Assembly: GCA_963931925.1 (NCBI GenBank)
Contig: OZ007571.1
Coordinates: forward strand, 7,495,420 to 7,559,419
DNA from: Onchidella celtica
Lineage: Eukaryota > Mollusca > Gastropoda > Systellommatophora > Onchidiidae
Direction of reading: 5' to 3'
DNA: 64,000 nt
The notes under the pieces are model-generated. The model worked only from the letters and a program-made list of their open reading frames with translations. It was not told the origin of the DNA and searched no databases. This document shows positions 40,773 to 50,760 of this stretch, piece by piece (the first letter of the stretch is position 1; each line of letters starts with the position of its first letter). Both the position numbers and the translations under genes were made by a program.

Positions 40773-41643
40773 TGTCACAAATCCCAGACTGGGAGATGTA
40801 ATAAGTTATGACAGGACAACAATCACGAACGAACAAGTTTAACACTTAACAGAACAACCCATCAGACTCACACATTTATTAAACATAATTATACAGATAA
40901 TAGCGCAATTACATACATTATATTATTGAAATTAACTGCCGTACAACGGCCTTATTCTCACATGCACTCTTCCTCGGATCCACAACCCGGTAGTTACTTC
41001 CTGAAGGCACTTCGGCCTCAGCCTCTCCCCTCAGGGTCTTAATAGCACATTAATAATTCACTGGCACCGCAGTCTCTCAATATCACCTTCATATTGCCAT
41101 ATCACCTTAGCATTCCACTAGCACCTCAGCAGGGCAATAACACATTATCATTTCAATTGCCCATCAACATGGCAGTAGTACATTATCATTTCAATAGCCC
41201 ATCAACATGGCAATAGTACATTATCACATTCACGCTCATATCTACGTCCCTGTCCGTGGCCAGACTGCCACGACTTTATGTGCCTCTACTGTCCTGCACC
41301 GACAGCCTCACTCTTGGCCTATGTGTGGCCTCCGGCCCTATGCTGGCCTATCCCCTGTGCTCACCGAGGTGGCTCTTTAGCCCGTCCCCGACACCAGTCA
41401 TCACTGGAAAGACTCTCTCACTAGTCTTCTGACTGCTCCCCTTATGTTCGCCCACTGGGCTTTCTCTTGCGTCCGCTCTTTAGGACGTTCTAACTTGCAG
41501 TGATAGTAATACAGCGCTTTCGCCTCATTCAGACCCCTCACCACTCATAACAGCACGCTTTCCCTTACTTGTCTACGTGCATTAATTTTACTCTCCTCCT
41601 TTCCCCCCGTAATTATTAACTATCGCTCACTCCACTCGTGACA
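40773..41643 (-). repeat. 3' LTR of the Gmr1-like element
   Basis: 871 bp. On the plus strand it runs from TGTCACAAATCCCAGACTGG to CACTCCACTCGTGACA, so the inverted tips are TGTCAC/GTGACA. It contains two copies of a ~38-bp unit (CCCATCAACATGGC, GTACATTATCA) at about 41140-41225. The matching right LTR is at 47384-48556, and a longer solo copy is at 57027-58270. Confidence 0.9.
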
Positions 41644-41664
41644 TCATCCCCCACCCCAAAAAAA
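41644..41664 (-). other. Polypurine tract next to the 3' LTR
   Basis: On the minus strand a T run is followed by GGGGTGGGGGATGA, directly against the 3' LTR start. A G-rich purine stretch here primes plus-strand DNA synthesis in LTR elements, which confirms the element's orientation. Confidence 0.7.
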
Positions 41665-41998
41665 TTAATGCAATTAATTTCAAATCGCATCAAGATGACT
41701 GTCAACGAGTGAGCGTGAGCAATACCTACATAAAAATGACCTACCAATGCCCCTAGCACATAAAATACCGGAATCAGGGGAAAATATGGGGATCAATATG
41801 CCCTGCACTATGCATATATGTATCACATCATCAATAGCTAACTAAACACAATACCTAATACAGAATCAAAAACCAATCAACCTATCAACCATTCTTCATA
41901 TCATATTTATAATGTCAATATTTTAAAGTCGACAACTCATTCACACAGATCCTGTCAATGTTCCTGTCCTCCGATGTATAAGCTCCTGAACTCTTCCC

Positions 41999-42880
41999 CT
42001 AGGCTCGACTAATGTAGTCGGCGATATGATTGCTGGTTCCTGGAATTGGTTGAATAACGAAGGTATACGGCTGCAAAGCCAGTGCCCATCTAGACAAGCG
42101 TGGGCTGGACGAACGATTCTTTGACAAAAACGTTAGTGGCTTGTGGTCCGTCTGGATACAGAATTCTCGTCCCATGAGATAACGTCCTAATTTCTGGACG
42201 GACCACACAATGGCAAGACACTCCCGCTCTATCACAGAATATTTTCTTTCTCTCTGCAATAACTTCCTACTGACATAACATACAGGATGGAGACATTCGT
42301 TCTTCTCCTGTAGAAGACAAGCGCCGACACCAGAGTCCGACGCATCCGTTCTGAGGATAAAATTAGATCGAAAATCGGGTAATATCAGAATGGGTGACGA
42401 TGATAATGCTGTCACCAAATTATCAAATGCTGTCTGACATTCAGACGTCCACTGGACCTTATCGGGTTGTCCCTTCTTAGTAAGGTCAGTAAGAGAAGAT
42501 GACAAGGAGGAAAAATTTGGAATGAACTTTCTGTAATAATTTAAAATTCCCACTAAGCTTCTGACTTGTTTCTTTGTTTTTGGGATTTGCAACCCTACTA
42601 ATTTGTCAATTTTTGTTACTTCAGGTCTCTGAACACCTCTACCCACGATATGTCCTAAGAATACTATCTCTGGACATGCCAAACCCATCTTTGCGGGTTT
42701 AGCAGTTAACCCAAAATGACGTAATCGTTTAAAAATTACTGTTAGTGTCTGAATATGATCAGACCATGTCGACGTATGACATGCTATATCGTCAAAGAAT
42801 GACACGACATTAGGTATGTCCTTCAACACTAGTATGAGAATACAGATACTCTGGTCTCTCATGAAATCTCTGTAGCATAT
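41999..42880 (-). pseudogene. RT C-terminal part and RNase H of the Gmr1-like element
   Basis: A 287-aa open frame ends at 41999. The first ~15 codons derive from the end of the integrase read out of frame. RT sequence starts around KDIPNVVSFFDDIA, where FFDD replaces the usual Y-[LV]-DD. The fingers and front of the palm are missing. Then come FLGHIVGRG, the connection LVGILNYYRKFIPNFSSL, and RNase H with acidic residues in LRTDAS, VIERECLA and IQTDH, ending NHIADYISRA and a stop. No integrase follows; about 350 bp of untranslated DNA and the polypurine tract come next, so RNase H is the natural C-terminus of Pol. The fragment could be expressed only if translation reached it, which looks unlikely. 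Confidence 0.85.
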
Positions 42881-44294
42881 TGTTACAAATCTGGTACTGG
42901 GTGGTAGTGCCCTCTAGCTGTTATGAAGAGGGTCTTCTCAATGATGGAATTATGACTGCATTTTAAATCGAGAGGTATTTACTATTTACTCTTTCGTACC
43001 ATGCCACACACTAAGAACAATCTGAATAAGTTTCATAAACAGACCTGCAGGGCCACAAATTTAATTACATTAAATTTCCTAACAATTTTGTCTAGATCTA
43101 TTACATACTAAAAGACAACATCAGCAGCATCAAATGAAAACTCAATAATATGTCACTAGAAGTCTTCTCTAGATTCCTATAAGGTTATGATCATTCTGAC
43201 TCACTAACAATTTAAGTACTAGTTATATATCTCTCAGATATAGTCTGCCTACTATCTATCAAGCAATATACTAATGTCTCTGGCGACGATGTCCTCTCAG
43301 CTATTTGTGCCTACCGCTTATAATGGATCAAGCTCGTCAATATAAACTGACGTAGTTAAGTCTATTGGATCTACTCTAGGATGGGCTGGCAATCCCCAGT
43401 CTCATCCAGACAAATCAATCCCAATTCACAGATGTGTATGCCAAACATTCATACTAGTGGCAAGTCAATATAAATCTTTGTCTTGCATTCTTGGGTAGCA
43501 CTCCTAGCATATGCGGCAATCCTGTCCTACTGGATAAATTATGTCCAGTTCCTCGTTCATTGTTGAATCATCAAAGGACAAACACTTACACTTGGTCCCT
43601 GGTATTAGAAAAACCAGGGAACAGTAGACAATAGCAGTGGGCATATCTCATTCAAGCATATGGCTTCATCTCAATGTCTATAGTGGACTAGACATGAATC
43701 AACAGTCTTATGATTCTTCAGGCAGAATCGTGCCGACGCCTGCACAGATTGGAATTTTCTGTATGGAGTAATGGACATAGGTATGGCTACGCTTTTATAC
43801 TGTGCAGCCACCTGCAAATTACCGTCCAAATCCCTAGATTTGATTGGTGCATCCATGCGAGCTCATCTCGCAGTATTAATATATTCTACGTGGGAGTTGG
43901 TCACGGCCTTGTACTAAAAACAGACAAGGTCAAATTAAAATGTCAAAACAATTACTGAAATCTTTAAACCCTCGTGCTTTCTACATTTTATGTACGAATT
44001 TCTGAACGCGACTAAGCGTCTTAAACTATCTATCCTTATTCACCCCTTCTCTTCCCTTCTAAGTGTTCATCAAAATCACGGGGTCGAGAATTGCACTGTC
44101 ACTCCTAACTTATCCATTTATTCTATCTCGCCCCACTTTCTTTCCATCTCTAAGAAAAAGTGTTTCAAAAACAAACTGTTCACGAGAACAGTTCAAGGAC
44201 AAAATTACGCTGGTTATAATCAACGAGACCGTGAAAAATCAACTCCTTGCGAGTCGTGACCCAGCACGGTAATTATAGTACTTAAACCATGACA
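42881..44294. mobile_element. Putative solo LTR nested between INT and RT
   Basis: A 1414-bp block begins TGTTACAAATCTGG and ends AAACCATGACA (TG...CA), with a 5-bp duplication CATAT at 42876-42880 and 44295-44299. Removing it brings the FHVNM end of the integrase directly next to its continuation, which shows that it is an insertion. No gag or pol is inside, so a solo LTR of another family is the simplest reading. TTTTATACTG near 43793 could be a TATA box. Confidence 0.65.
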
Positions 44295-44849
44295 CATATT
44301 AACATGGAAAACCTTACTCGATCCATCAATGTGGATAGCGTAATCTACCTTTGAAACAACTCGCTCAATAACATAAGGACCTTTCCATGTCATCAATAAC
44401 TTATTATGGTCCGTAGGTAGCAACAACAGAACCTTGTCTCCTGGCTTAAAAATTCTCAGTTTGGATCCTCTATCTTTATAGGCTTTTGCTCTCTTTGAAG
44501 CGATACTAGAAGCTTCTTCTGCTATAGTGCGCGCTGAAGATAATCTTTCTCTTAAATCAACAAGGTCTATCGAAACCTTTTTAAACGGTTCCGAAACCGT
44601 GGGGATCTTTTGAAGAGGAGCCTGGGGTGTACGACCCTTATGCGTCGTCTTTTGGCACGCACTGCACGTCTTACAATATAACCGTACATCTCTGTATACT
44701 GACGGCCAATAAAAATCTTTCAGAACTCTTTGCTTGGTTCTAGCACTTCCCATATGATCCGCTAATGGAACATCATGGGCCAGACGCATTACCGTTGCAA
44801 TCAAGGATACCGGCACCACTACCTGCTTTAAAATGGATGCTCCCGTTAC
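44295..44849 (-). pseudogene. Integrase remnant: zinc-binding and C-terminal modules only
   Basis: In the same frame as Gag but after its TAG stop at 44850. The N-terminal HHCC zinc module is clear (MRLAHDVPLADHMG, YCKTCSACQ). It leads to FKKVSIDLV, the start of the integrase core, and then jumps to DLRERLSS, FKPGDKVLLLLP and the GPY/F-type WKGPYVIERV, ending KVFHVNM at the nested insertion. The catalytic D-D-E core of about 150 residues is deleted, so the protein would be inactive. The module order places it upstream of RT. Confidence 0.85.
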
Positions 44850-46403
44850 CTACTTACGGAACAGAATGCCCGCCTGAATTACAAAGGAAGACGAGCCGTT
44901 CTTATATTTCCTCGTTTTCTCGGTTCGCGCTTCCCCAAAACATGGGTTTAATGATGGATCCTCCCTTTGTAATCTCGCCAAGCGCTCTGGCGTGATATTA
45001 ACGGGGATCTTTCTCCCACAAGGTAAAACACCGGAAGATAATAACTTCTCACAACTGGGACACTTAGAATACTGTCCGCCTCCGTTGTCCGATGTAACAC
45101 ACGCAGCCGCATGATGAAATTTATTAGGGGAACATGGACTGGACCTACTGTCCACGTTCGCCGCTATCCTACCTGCAGGGCAATTCACGCTGATGTGATC
45201 TGCTCTTCCGCAGTTCCAACACTTCGCGGCCCTACACTCGCGTGAAAAGTGACCCACGCGTCCGCAAGTCCAACACTCCGCTCCCTGTGCTGCACTAGGC
45301 CTGGGTCCCCGTGACCCATCGCGACCGGAACTAAAGTCCCTATGCCGTCGGTCATCGGCAAAGGTCACAAATCGCCCCCGGTCATTACCGCGACCTAGCC
45401 CTCCTGCTCGGTCAAACTTACCGGATCCATATGCAGGTGATTGGTGATAGCCCCTACGCTGCCCCTGGGCTTGCCCACTATAGGCACCACGCTGACGCGA
45501 CCTGTCTTTATGTCCTGTCGGCGACCCCTCGACAACGGCGACGTACCCAGCATCTTGGACGTACGCCCTCGCCACTGGTTTGGACGGATGTGCCGTACGG
45601 TATGCTTCCGCCAACTTAGACGCCTCCTGCACCGTCGCGGGTTCGTTTTCTTTCAGGAAAGCCACCAGATCTTTATGGCACGACGCGTACAGCTGGTCAC
45701 GGATCATTAGGTCTTTTAATTTAGTAAAATCCGCGCCAACATGCGCCAAGTCTACCCAGTTCGCGAAATATTCCGTTAATCTCGCGACGAAGGCAGCAAA
45801 GTCCTCCCTGGTATCCGCACGTGCTCGCCTAAACTGCTCCCGGAAATATTCCTCGGTACGCGCAAATCGGCGAAGCAGCAAAGCCTTCAGCTTATCGTAA
45901 TCTTGCACGTCTTCGCGCTGTAGCTCTTTAAAGTAGGTTAACGCTCGCCCCTGCAATAAGGACGCCAGGTACGTGGACCATAATTCCTTATTTTCCCCCC
46001 ATTGCAATTGTGCGTTCAGTTCGAACCTGTAAAGGAAGGCGTCTATGTCGTCCTTCCGGTCGTCGAACGTAGGGAGCTTAATCCTAACGCCACCTTTATT
46101 GTGTACCTGCCGCTCAACTGCTTCTGTTGGCGCATTCTTTTTGGTTTCCAACTCGGCGATTCTTATTCGCGCCTCTCTCTCCTGTTCCTTATCCCTAGCC
46201 TCTATCTCCCTTAACTTTATCTCCCTTTCCTGCTCCTGAGCCTTAGCCTCTCTTTCCTTTTCCTGGGCCTCTTTTTCCTGCTCTCTATCCTTAGCACGCT
46301 CATCGCGCAATTCTGCCTGCTGCTCTTTAATCCAGCCGCGCAGCTCCTCTCCCTCCAGGCCAAGCTCCTTACCCAACTTCATTAGTTGTTGGAGTTCCGC
46401 CAT
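44850..46403 (-). CDS. gag: Gag with SCAN-like capsid and two zinc knuckles
   Basis: A 517-aa open frame. Residues 1-95 form a Glu/Lys/Arg-rich coiled coil. Residues about 105-185 resemble a capsid N-domain (VRIKLPTFDDRKDDIDAFLY). Residues about 187-270 resemble the capsid C-domain related to vertebrate SCAN domains (LMIRDQLYASCHKDLVAFLK, EASKLAEAY). CCHC knuckles follow at 377-390 (CWTCGRVGHFSREC) and 395-408 (CWNCGRADHISVNC). No protease follows; the last ~45 residues (ARLQREDPSLNP ... GILFRK) belong to the region before the integrase zinc module, so this is a Gag-INT fusion made by deletion. SCAN domains are thought to derive from Gmr1-like Gag. The TAG at 44850 interrupts what was one frame. 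Confidence 0.88.
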   Translation of the reverse strand: MAELQQLMKLGKELGLEGEELRGWIKEQQAELRDERAKDREQEKEAQEKEREAKAQEQEREIKLREIEARDKEQEREARIRIAELETKKNAPTEAVERQVHNKGGVRIKLPTFDDRKDDIDAFLYRFELNAQLQWGENKELWSTYLASLLQGRALTYFKELQREDVQDYDKLKALLLRRFARTEEYFREQFRRARADTREDFAAFVARLTEYFANWVDLAHVGADFTKLKDLMIRDQLYASCHKDLVAFLKENEPATVQEASKLAEAYRTAHPSKPVARAYVQDAGYVAVVEGSPTGHKDRSRQRGAYSGQAQGQRRGYHQSPAYGSGKFDRAGGLGRGNDRGRFVTFADDRRHRDFSSGRDGSRGPRPSAAQGAECWTCGRVGHFSRECRAAKCWNCGRADHISVNCPAGRIAANVDSRSSPCSPNKFHHAAACVTSDNGGGQYSKCPSCEKLLSSGVLPCGRKIPVNITPERLARLQREDPSLNPCFGEARTEKTRKYKNGSSSFVIQAGILFRK

Positions 46404-47368
46404 TTCACAGATTTATGGTTACGGTATATACTATGAAAAAGGCTAACCTGTCGGTATGATCACTAACGACACGACCAGAGACCTGAAATTATGTCACTAT
46501 AATAACAACCGCTATTTTCAAATGCAATTCAGAAGATTACCTACAAAACATTTTATAACATACTATCTCTAGCTAATTCTACATTCATAAAATGTATTGC
46601 ACTATTAAATAACAAAAAGAGGATAGAAAAGACAAGAATGAAGAAATTCAGAAGAAGGACCACACGGACATCAAGGACAACGAACCAGACTAGGACAAAG
46701 ACCTAAAAAAGAAAATATAATGGAAAAAAAAAATGCAACCTAACTACGCCGATTACACTACAAGGTACGAACAAGAACAGAGTCTGAAAAAAAAGAACGT
46801 ATCTACAGATAGGTAAGAGAGGGACAAGAGAAACGTCTTCCTAAAACAACGAGGAAGATGGAACGCCACAATCTAAACAAAAATACAGGTCCCTATAGAA
46901 CTGTTCACTGTGATGAGCGTGGTTCCTAGATTAGCCCACCTCCCGAAGAGGACAAACCAAGTTCACCACAGCAAACCCGCGCCACCGCCCGTATAATCAA
47001 TTACAACGAAAACAGCAAAAACAGAGAAAAAGACAGAAGAAAAGACAGCCCTCAATCCAGGGCACAAATTTTTCACTTAACTTTCACCCTTGATTTCAAT
47101 TTCTCCCCTTTCTCGGAGCTCTGGCTGCTTGACCTCTACAGGCTGCCACCCACACTCTGGAAAGTTCAAATACACATTAGTACATATTCATAACAGTACA
47201 TGCATCAATACATATTCATAAATATACATAAATCATACCATCATGAAATTTCCATTCATCCCACGAACAAGGACAACAGCACAAATTCCTAGCACAACAG
47301 AAAAACAACTAGATATGACGAATACACAATGTCAAGATGACCACAGGTAAACAGGACGAGTGTCACAA
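46404..47368 (-). other. 5' leader of the Gmr1-like element
   Basis: About 960 bp between the Gag start and the primer binding site. No coding frame is recognised. It would contain the packaging region of the element. Confidence 0.5.
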
Positions 47369-47382
47369 CGGACGAGCCCCCA
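47369..47382 (-). other. Primer binding site, tRNA-Pro type
   Basis: On the minus strand, TGGGGGCTCGTCCG lies one base from the end of the 5' LTR. This matches the first 14 bases of the tRNA-Pro primer site used by murine-leukaemia-type retroviruses and is complementary to the 3' end of tRNA-Pro. It shows how minus-strand synthesis was primed. Confidence 0.8.
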
Positions 47383-47383
47383 A

Positions 47384-48556
47384 TGTCACAAATCCCAGAC
47401 TGGGAGATGTACCTAGTCTTCTCGGATAAGGACGAAAAAATTCGGAGGGCCCGTGTGCACGTTGCGCACGTTAAAGATACCTTGGCAGTTGGAAATCGTA
47501 AAGAGCAGGCCGAACAGGCCGCTGCCCGGGCAAAATTAAATAAAATTCATCCCTACCACCCACTCCCTCTCATCCCCCCATCACCAAAAAAAAAAAAAAA
47601 CGCCGACCGGCGCTGCACTGTGGCGACGACGTGCCTGCTCCAGTTGTAACTGGGGTGCAATGGCACAAAGGCAAAATTTCCCAAATGGGATTAAAGAGTT
47701 ATACAAATACAAATAAGTTATGACAGGACAACAATCACGAACGAACAAGTTTAACACTTAACCGAACAACCCATCAGACTCACACATTTATTAAACATAA
47801 TTATACAGATAATAGCGCAATTACATACATTATATTATTGAAATTAACTGCCGTACAACGGCCCTATTCTCACATGCACTCTTCCTCGGATCCACAACCC
47901 GGTAGTTACTTCCTAAAGGCACTTCGGCCTCAGCCTCTCCCCTCAGGGTCTTAATAGCACATTAATAATTCACTGGCACCGCAGTCTCTCAATATCACCT
48001 TCCTATTGCCATATCACCTTAGCATTCCACTAGCACCTCAGCAGGGCCATAACACATTATCATTTCAATTGCCCATCAACATGGCAGTAGTACATTATCA
48101 TTTCAATAGCCCATCAACATGGCAATAGTACATTATCACATTCACGCTCATATCTACGTCCCTGTCCGTGGCCAGACTGCCACGACTTTATGTGCCTCTA
48201 CTGTCCTGCACCGACAGCCTCACTCTTGGCCTATGTGTGGCCTCCGGCCCTATGCTGGCCTATCCCCTGTGCTCACCGAGGTGGCTCTTTAGCCCGTCCC
48301 CGACACCAGCCATCACTGGAAAGACTCTCTCACTAGTCTTCTGACTGCTCCCCTTATGTTCGCCCACTGGGCTTTCTCTTGCGTCCGCTCTTTAGGACGT
48401 TCTAACTTGCAGTGATAGTAATACAGCGCTTTCGCCTCATTCAGACCCCCCACCACTCACAACATGCACGCTTTCCCTTACTTGTCTACGTGCGTTAATT
48501 TTACTCTCCTCCTTTCCCCCCGTAATTATTAACTATCGCTCACTCCACTCGTGACA
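47384..48556 (-). repeat. 5' LTR of the Gmr1-like element, with SINE inside
   Basis: 1173 bp, of which 301 bp are a SINE inserted 28 bp inside the LTR. Without it the LTR is 872 bp and differs from the left LTR at roughly ten single positions. The SINE lies near the U5 end as read on the element's own strand. Confidence 0.9.
47412..47712 (+). mobile_element. 5'-truncated SINE inserted in the LTR
   Basis: The insertion starts CCTAGTCTTCTCGGATAAGG and ends ATTAAAGAGTTATACAAATA plus CAA. It lacks the tRNA head but has the central domain (GCGCACGTTAAAGATACC), a poly-A stretch (47584-47600), and a 3' domain with CGCCGACCGGCGCTGCACTG. Nearly the same sequence occurs at the right edge (63751-64000), so the family was active recently. 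The flanks show no duplication longer than one or two bases. Confidence 0.8.
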
Positions 48557-48561
48557 CTAAC

Positions 48562-50111
48562 AACAGCCTTAATTAATTATTCTTTCAGATTTTCTTTTTA
48601 TTTTCCTCCTGTTTTTTGCTGAAAGAGTAGGGGGCAGGGTTAGGGATTCGAAAAGATTTAGGGTTGAGGACAAGGACAGGGTTAGGGATAGGTGCGTATA
48701 CGTACGAGCCCCTGGCGGAAAACGCTCGGGGTGGGTACGTACATACAACAACAACCCTTTTACCTGACGTCACGAAAATTGCGCTCATTTATTTATCTAC
48801 ATATTTATTTTCGTAACCCTCGCTGAAGCATCTAACAGAAGTGATGTGGAATTTTCTCAGATGGGAGGCTATATTTTTCCTTAGGTGCAGATATGTGCAT
48901 TTGGATACCTTGGGAAAGAAAAAAAACAACAGTAACAGCATGCAAAACATCTAAATTTCCAGCCAATTATTTTCTTAGGCCAGTCCTTAATAAAATTTAT
49001 ATCGACCAAAAAAACTTGCGAAACAAACTTGATTTGTATAGTGCAGACATGATGAGGCAATGGCACGCCTCTAGCTATCAGCCTTCAGATATATCTGCTT
49101 CTGTACTCAGCAGATATTATTGGAAATATCTATTTCCGTAGACAGGGGGAATTATTTGCTGTATCTCTTTCCTTATCTCACCTGTAGCTTTTTTATTCTT
49201 TCACCTGTCGCATTTTTAATCTCACTTCCTAAGCGGCATGACCCGGTTAAAACTCGAATCAACCCCAGAAATGTGAAACGAATCTGATTTGCGCAAGGCG
49301 GGCTTCTTTGGGTTCTTGAAGTTGCACTATAAAAATGAAACAATAAAGAATCGATACATGAATGTGATAACGCAGATGAATGCCCGGTTACTCACCATTA
49401 ATGTTTTCTGAAGTTAGAGCGGTTTTTCGTCATTAATTTTGTCCAAACTGAACCATTCTTCCTCATTTTTGCCTTTTGAGATCTTATTGCTGACGTATTT
49501 TATCACAATGCCAGTGTTGCCCCCCCCCCCCCGCCGGCAGTGATCACCGTCAAACTGGCTGAACTGACGCTTTGGTTTAGGTTTTAAGTGAGTGGGGGGG
49601 GGGGGGGGGGAGAACGAGGCAGTTACTTGGCTGATTGCGGGAACGACATGTTCAATTTCTGCATCTTGTCAGGTGAATATCATTGCCGTGCTGTGGCAAA
49701 AGAACGCATATGCAAAAAAGAAAAACAACAATACAATTTTACAAGAATACATCCAACATTATTCACTCTGCACCCCATTTATTCCCTCTTCAATTCCCAT
49801 TTTGCGATGATCAAAAGGTACCTATCAGTAGTATAAATTTATAATCCAGGTAGAAAAAGAGAGCACATTTGATTCTATTGAACCTGAATAAAAAAGTAAA
49901 TTTATTCCATATTGGCGCATACGGTCCTTTTCTGTAACATGGCAGATCAGGTAAGCCACTTGTGTATTGTTCTGTTGTTGCTGGGAAGAGGGGCGGAGAT
50001 GAAACAAAGATGAGTGGGTGCAGACAAAAAGTTTACCTGACACATGTTCTTGGAAAGTGTGAGAAGGCGGATATGCGACAACTAATGATAAATTATGGGT
50101 GGAAAGTTGCC
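48562..50111. other. Unassigned AT-rich DNA
   Basis: No gene is recognised. It holds a C13 run (49520-49532) and a G17 run (49594-49610) that could pair with each other. The open frames at 49588 and 49592 are translations of the G run. Confidence 0.4.
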
Positions 50112-50760
50112 TGAATCTGTATTCTAGCTGGTGTCAGAAGCTATCCGAAACTGTTCCTATATTTTAGCTGGTGTCTGACGTTTTCTGAAACCGCTCCTGT
50201 ATTCTAGCTGGTGTCAGAGAAACTGCTCCTACATTCTAGCTGGTGTACTGTCAGAAGTTATCTGAAACTGCTCCTACATTCTAGCTGGTGTAGTGTCAGA
50301 AGTTATCTGAAACTGCTCCTACATTCTAGCTGGTGTACTGTCAGAAGTTATCTGAAACTGCTCCTGTATTCTAGCTGCTGTTAGAGAACCGTATTCTAGC
50401 TGGTGCCAGAGAAACTGCTCCTACATTCTATCTGGTGTCAGAAGTTATATGAAACTGCTACTACATTCTAGCTGGTGACAGTAGTTATCTGAAACTGCTC
50501 CTTCATTCTAGTTGGTGTCAGAAGTTATCTGAAGCTGCTCCTACATTCTAGTTGGTGTCAGAAGTTATCTGAAACTGTTCCGATGTTTTAGCTGGTGTCA
50601 GAAGTTATCTAAAACTGCTCCTACATTCTATCTGATGTCAGAAGTTATCTAAAACTGCTCCTACATTCTATCTGATGTCAGAAGTTATCTAAAACTGCTC
50701 CTATATTCTATCTGATGTCAGAAGTTATCTAAAACTGCTCCTGTATTCCAGCTGGCGTCA
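50112..50760 (+). repeat. 40-bp minisatellite, about 17 copies
   Basis: A tandem array with consensus CTGAAACTGCTCCTACATTC followed by TAGCTGGTGTCAGAAGTTAT. Units vary: three adjacent ones carry an extra GTACT/GTAGT and are about 46 bp, two are shortened, and three near the right end share the variant TATCTGATGTC. Homogenised neighbours suggest repeated local duplication. No reading frame spans the array. Confidence 0.9.

Larger units (their letters stand above)
40773..48556 (-). mobile_element. Gmr1-like Ty3/gypsy LTR retrotransposon, internally deleted
   Basis: A 7.8-kb element bounded by LTRs and a 5-bp target duplication CTAAC (40768-40772 and 48557-48561). It reads on the minus strand: 5' LTR (right), tRNA-Pro-type primer site, Gag, integrase, RT, RNase H, polypurine tract, 3' LTR (left). 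Integrase before RT is the opposite of ordinary Ty3/gypsy order and is the signature of the Gmr1-like group. Protease, the integrase core and the front half of RT are absent, and a Gag/INT stop and nested insertions are present, so it cannot be autonomous. The two LTRs differ at roughly ten places, so the insertion is fairly young. Confidence 0.85.

Noticed and set aside
44850-44852. Programmed stop-codon readthrough at the Gag/INT TAG
   Set aside because: The TAG lies inside the pre-integrase region, well past any Gag end, so it is more likely a nonsense mutation in a decayed fusion than a regulated Gag-Pol junction.
49588-49836. Frames starting MSGGGGGG / MGGGGG
   Set aside because: They are translations of the G17 run.
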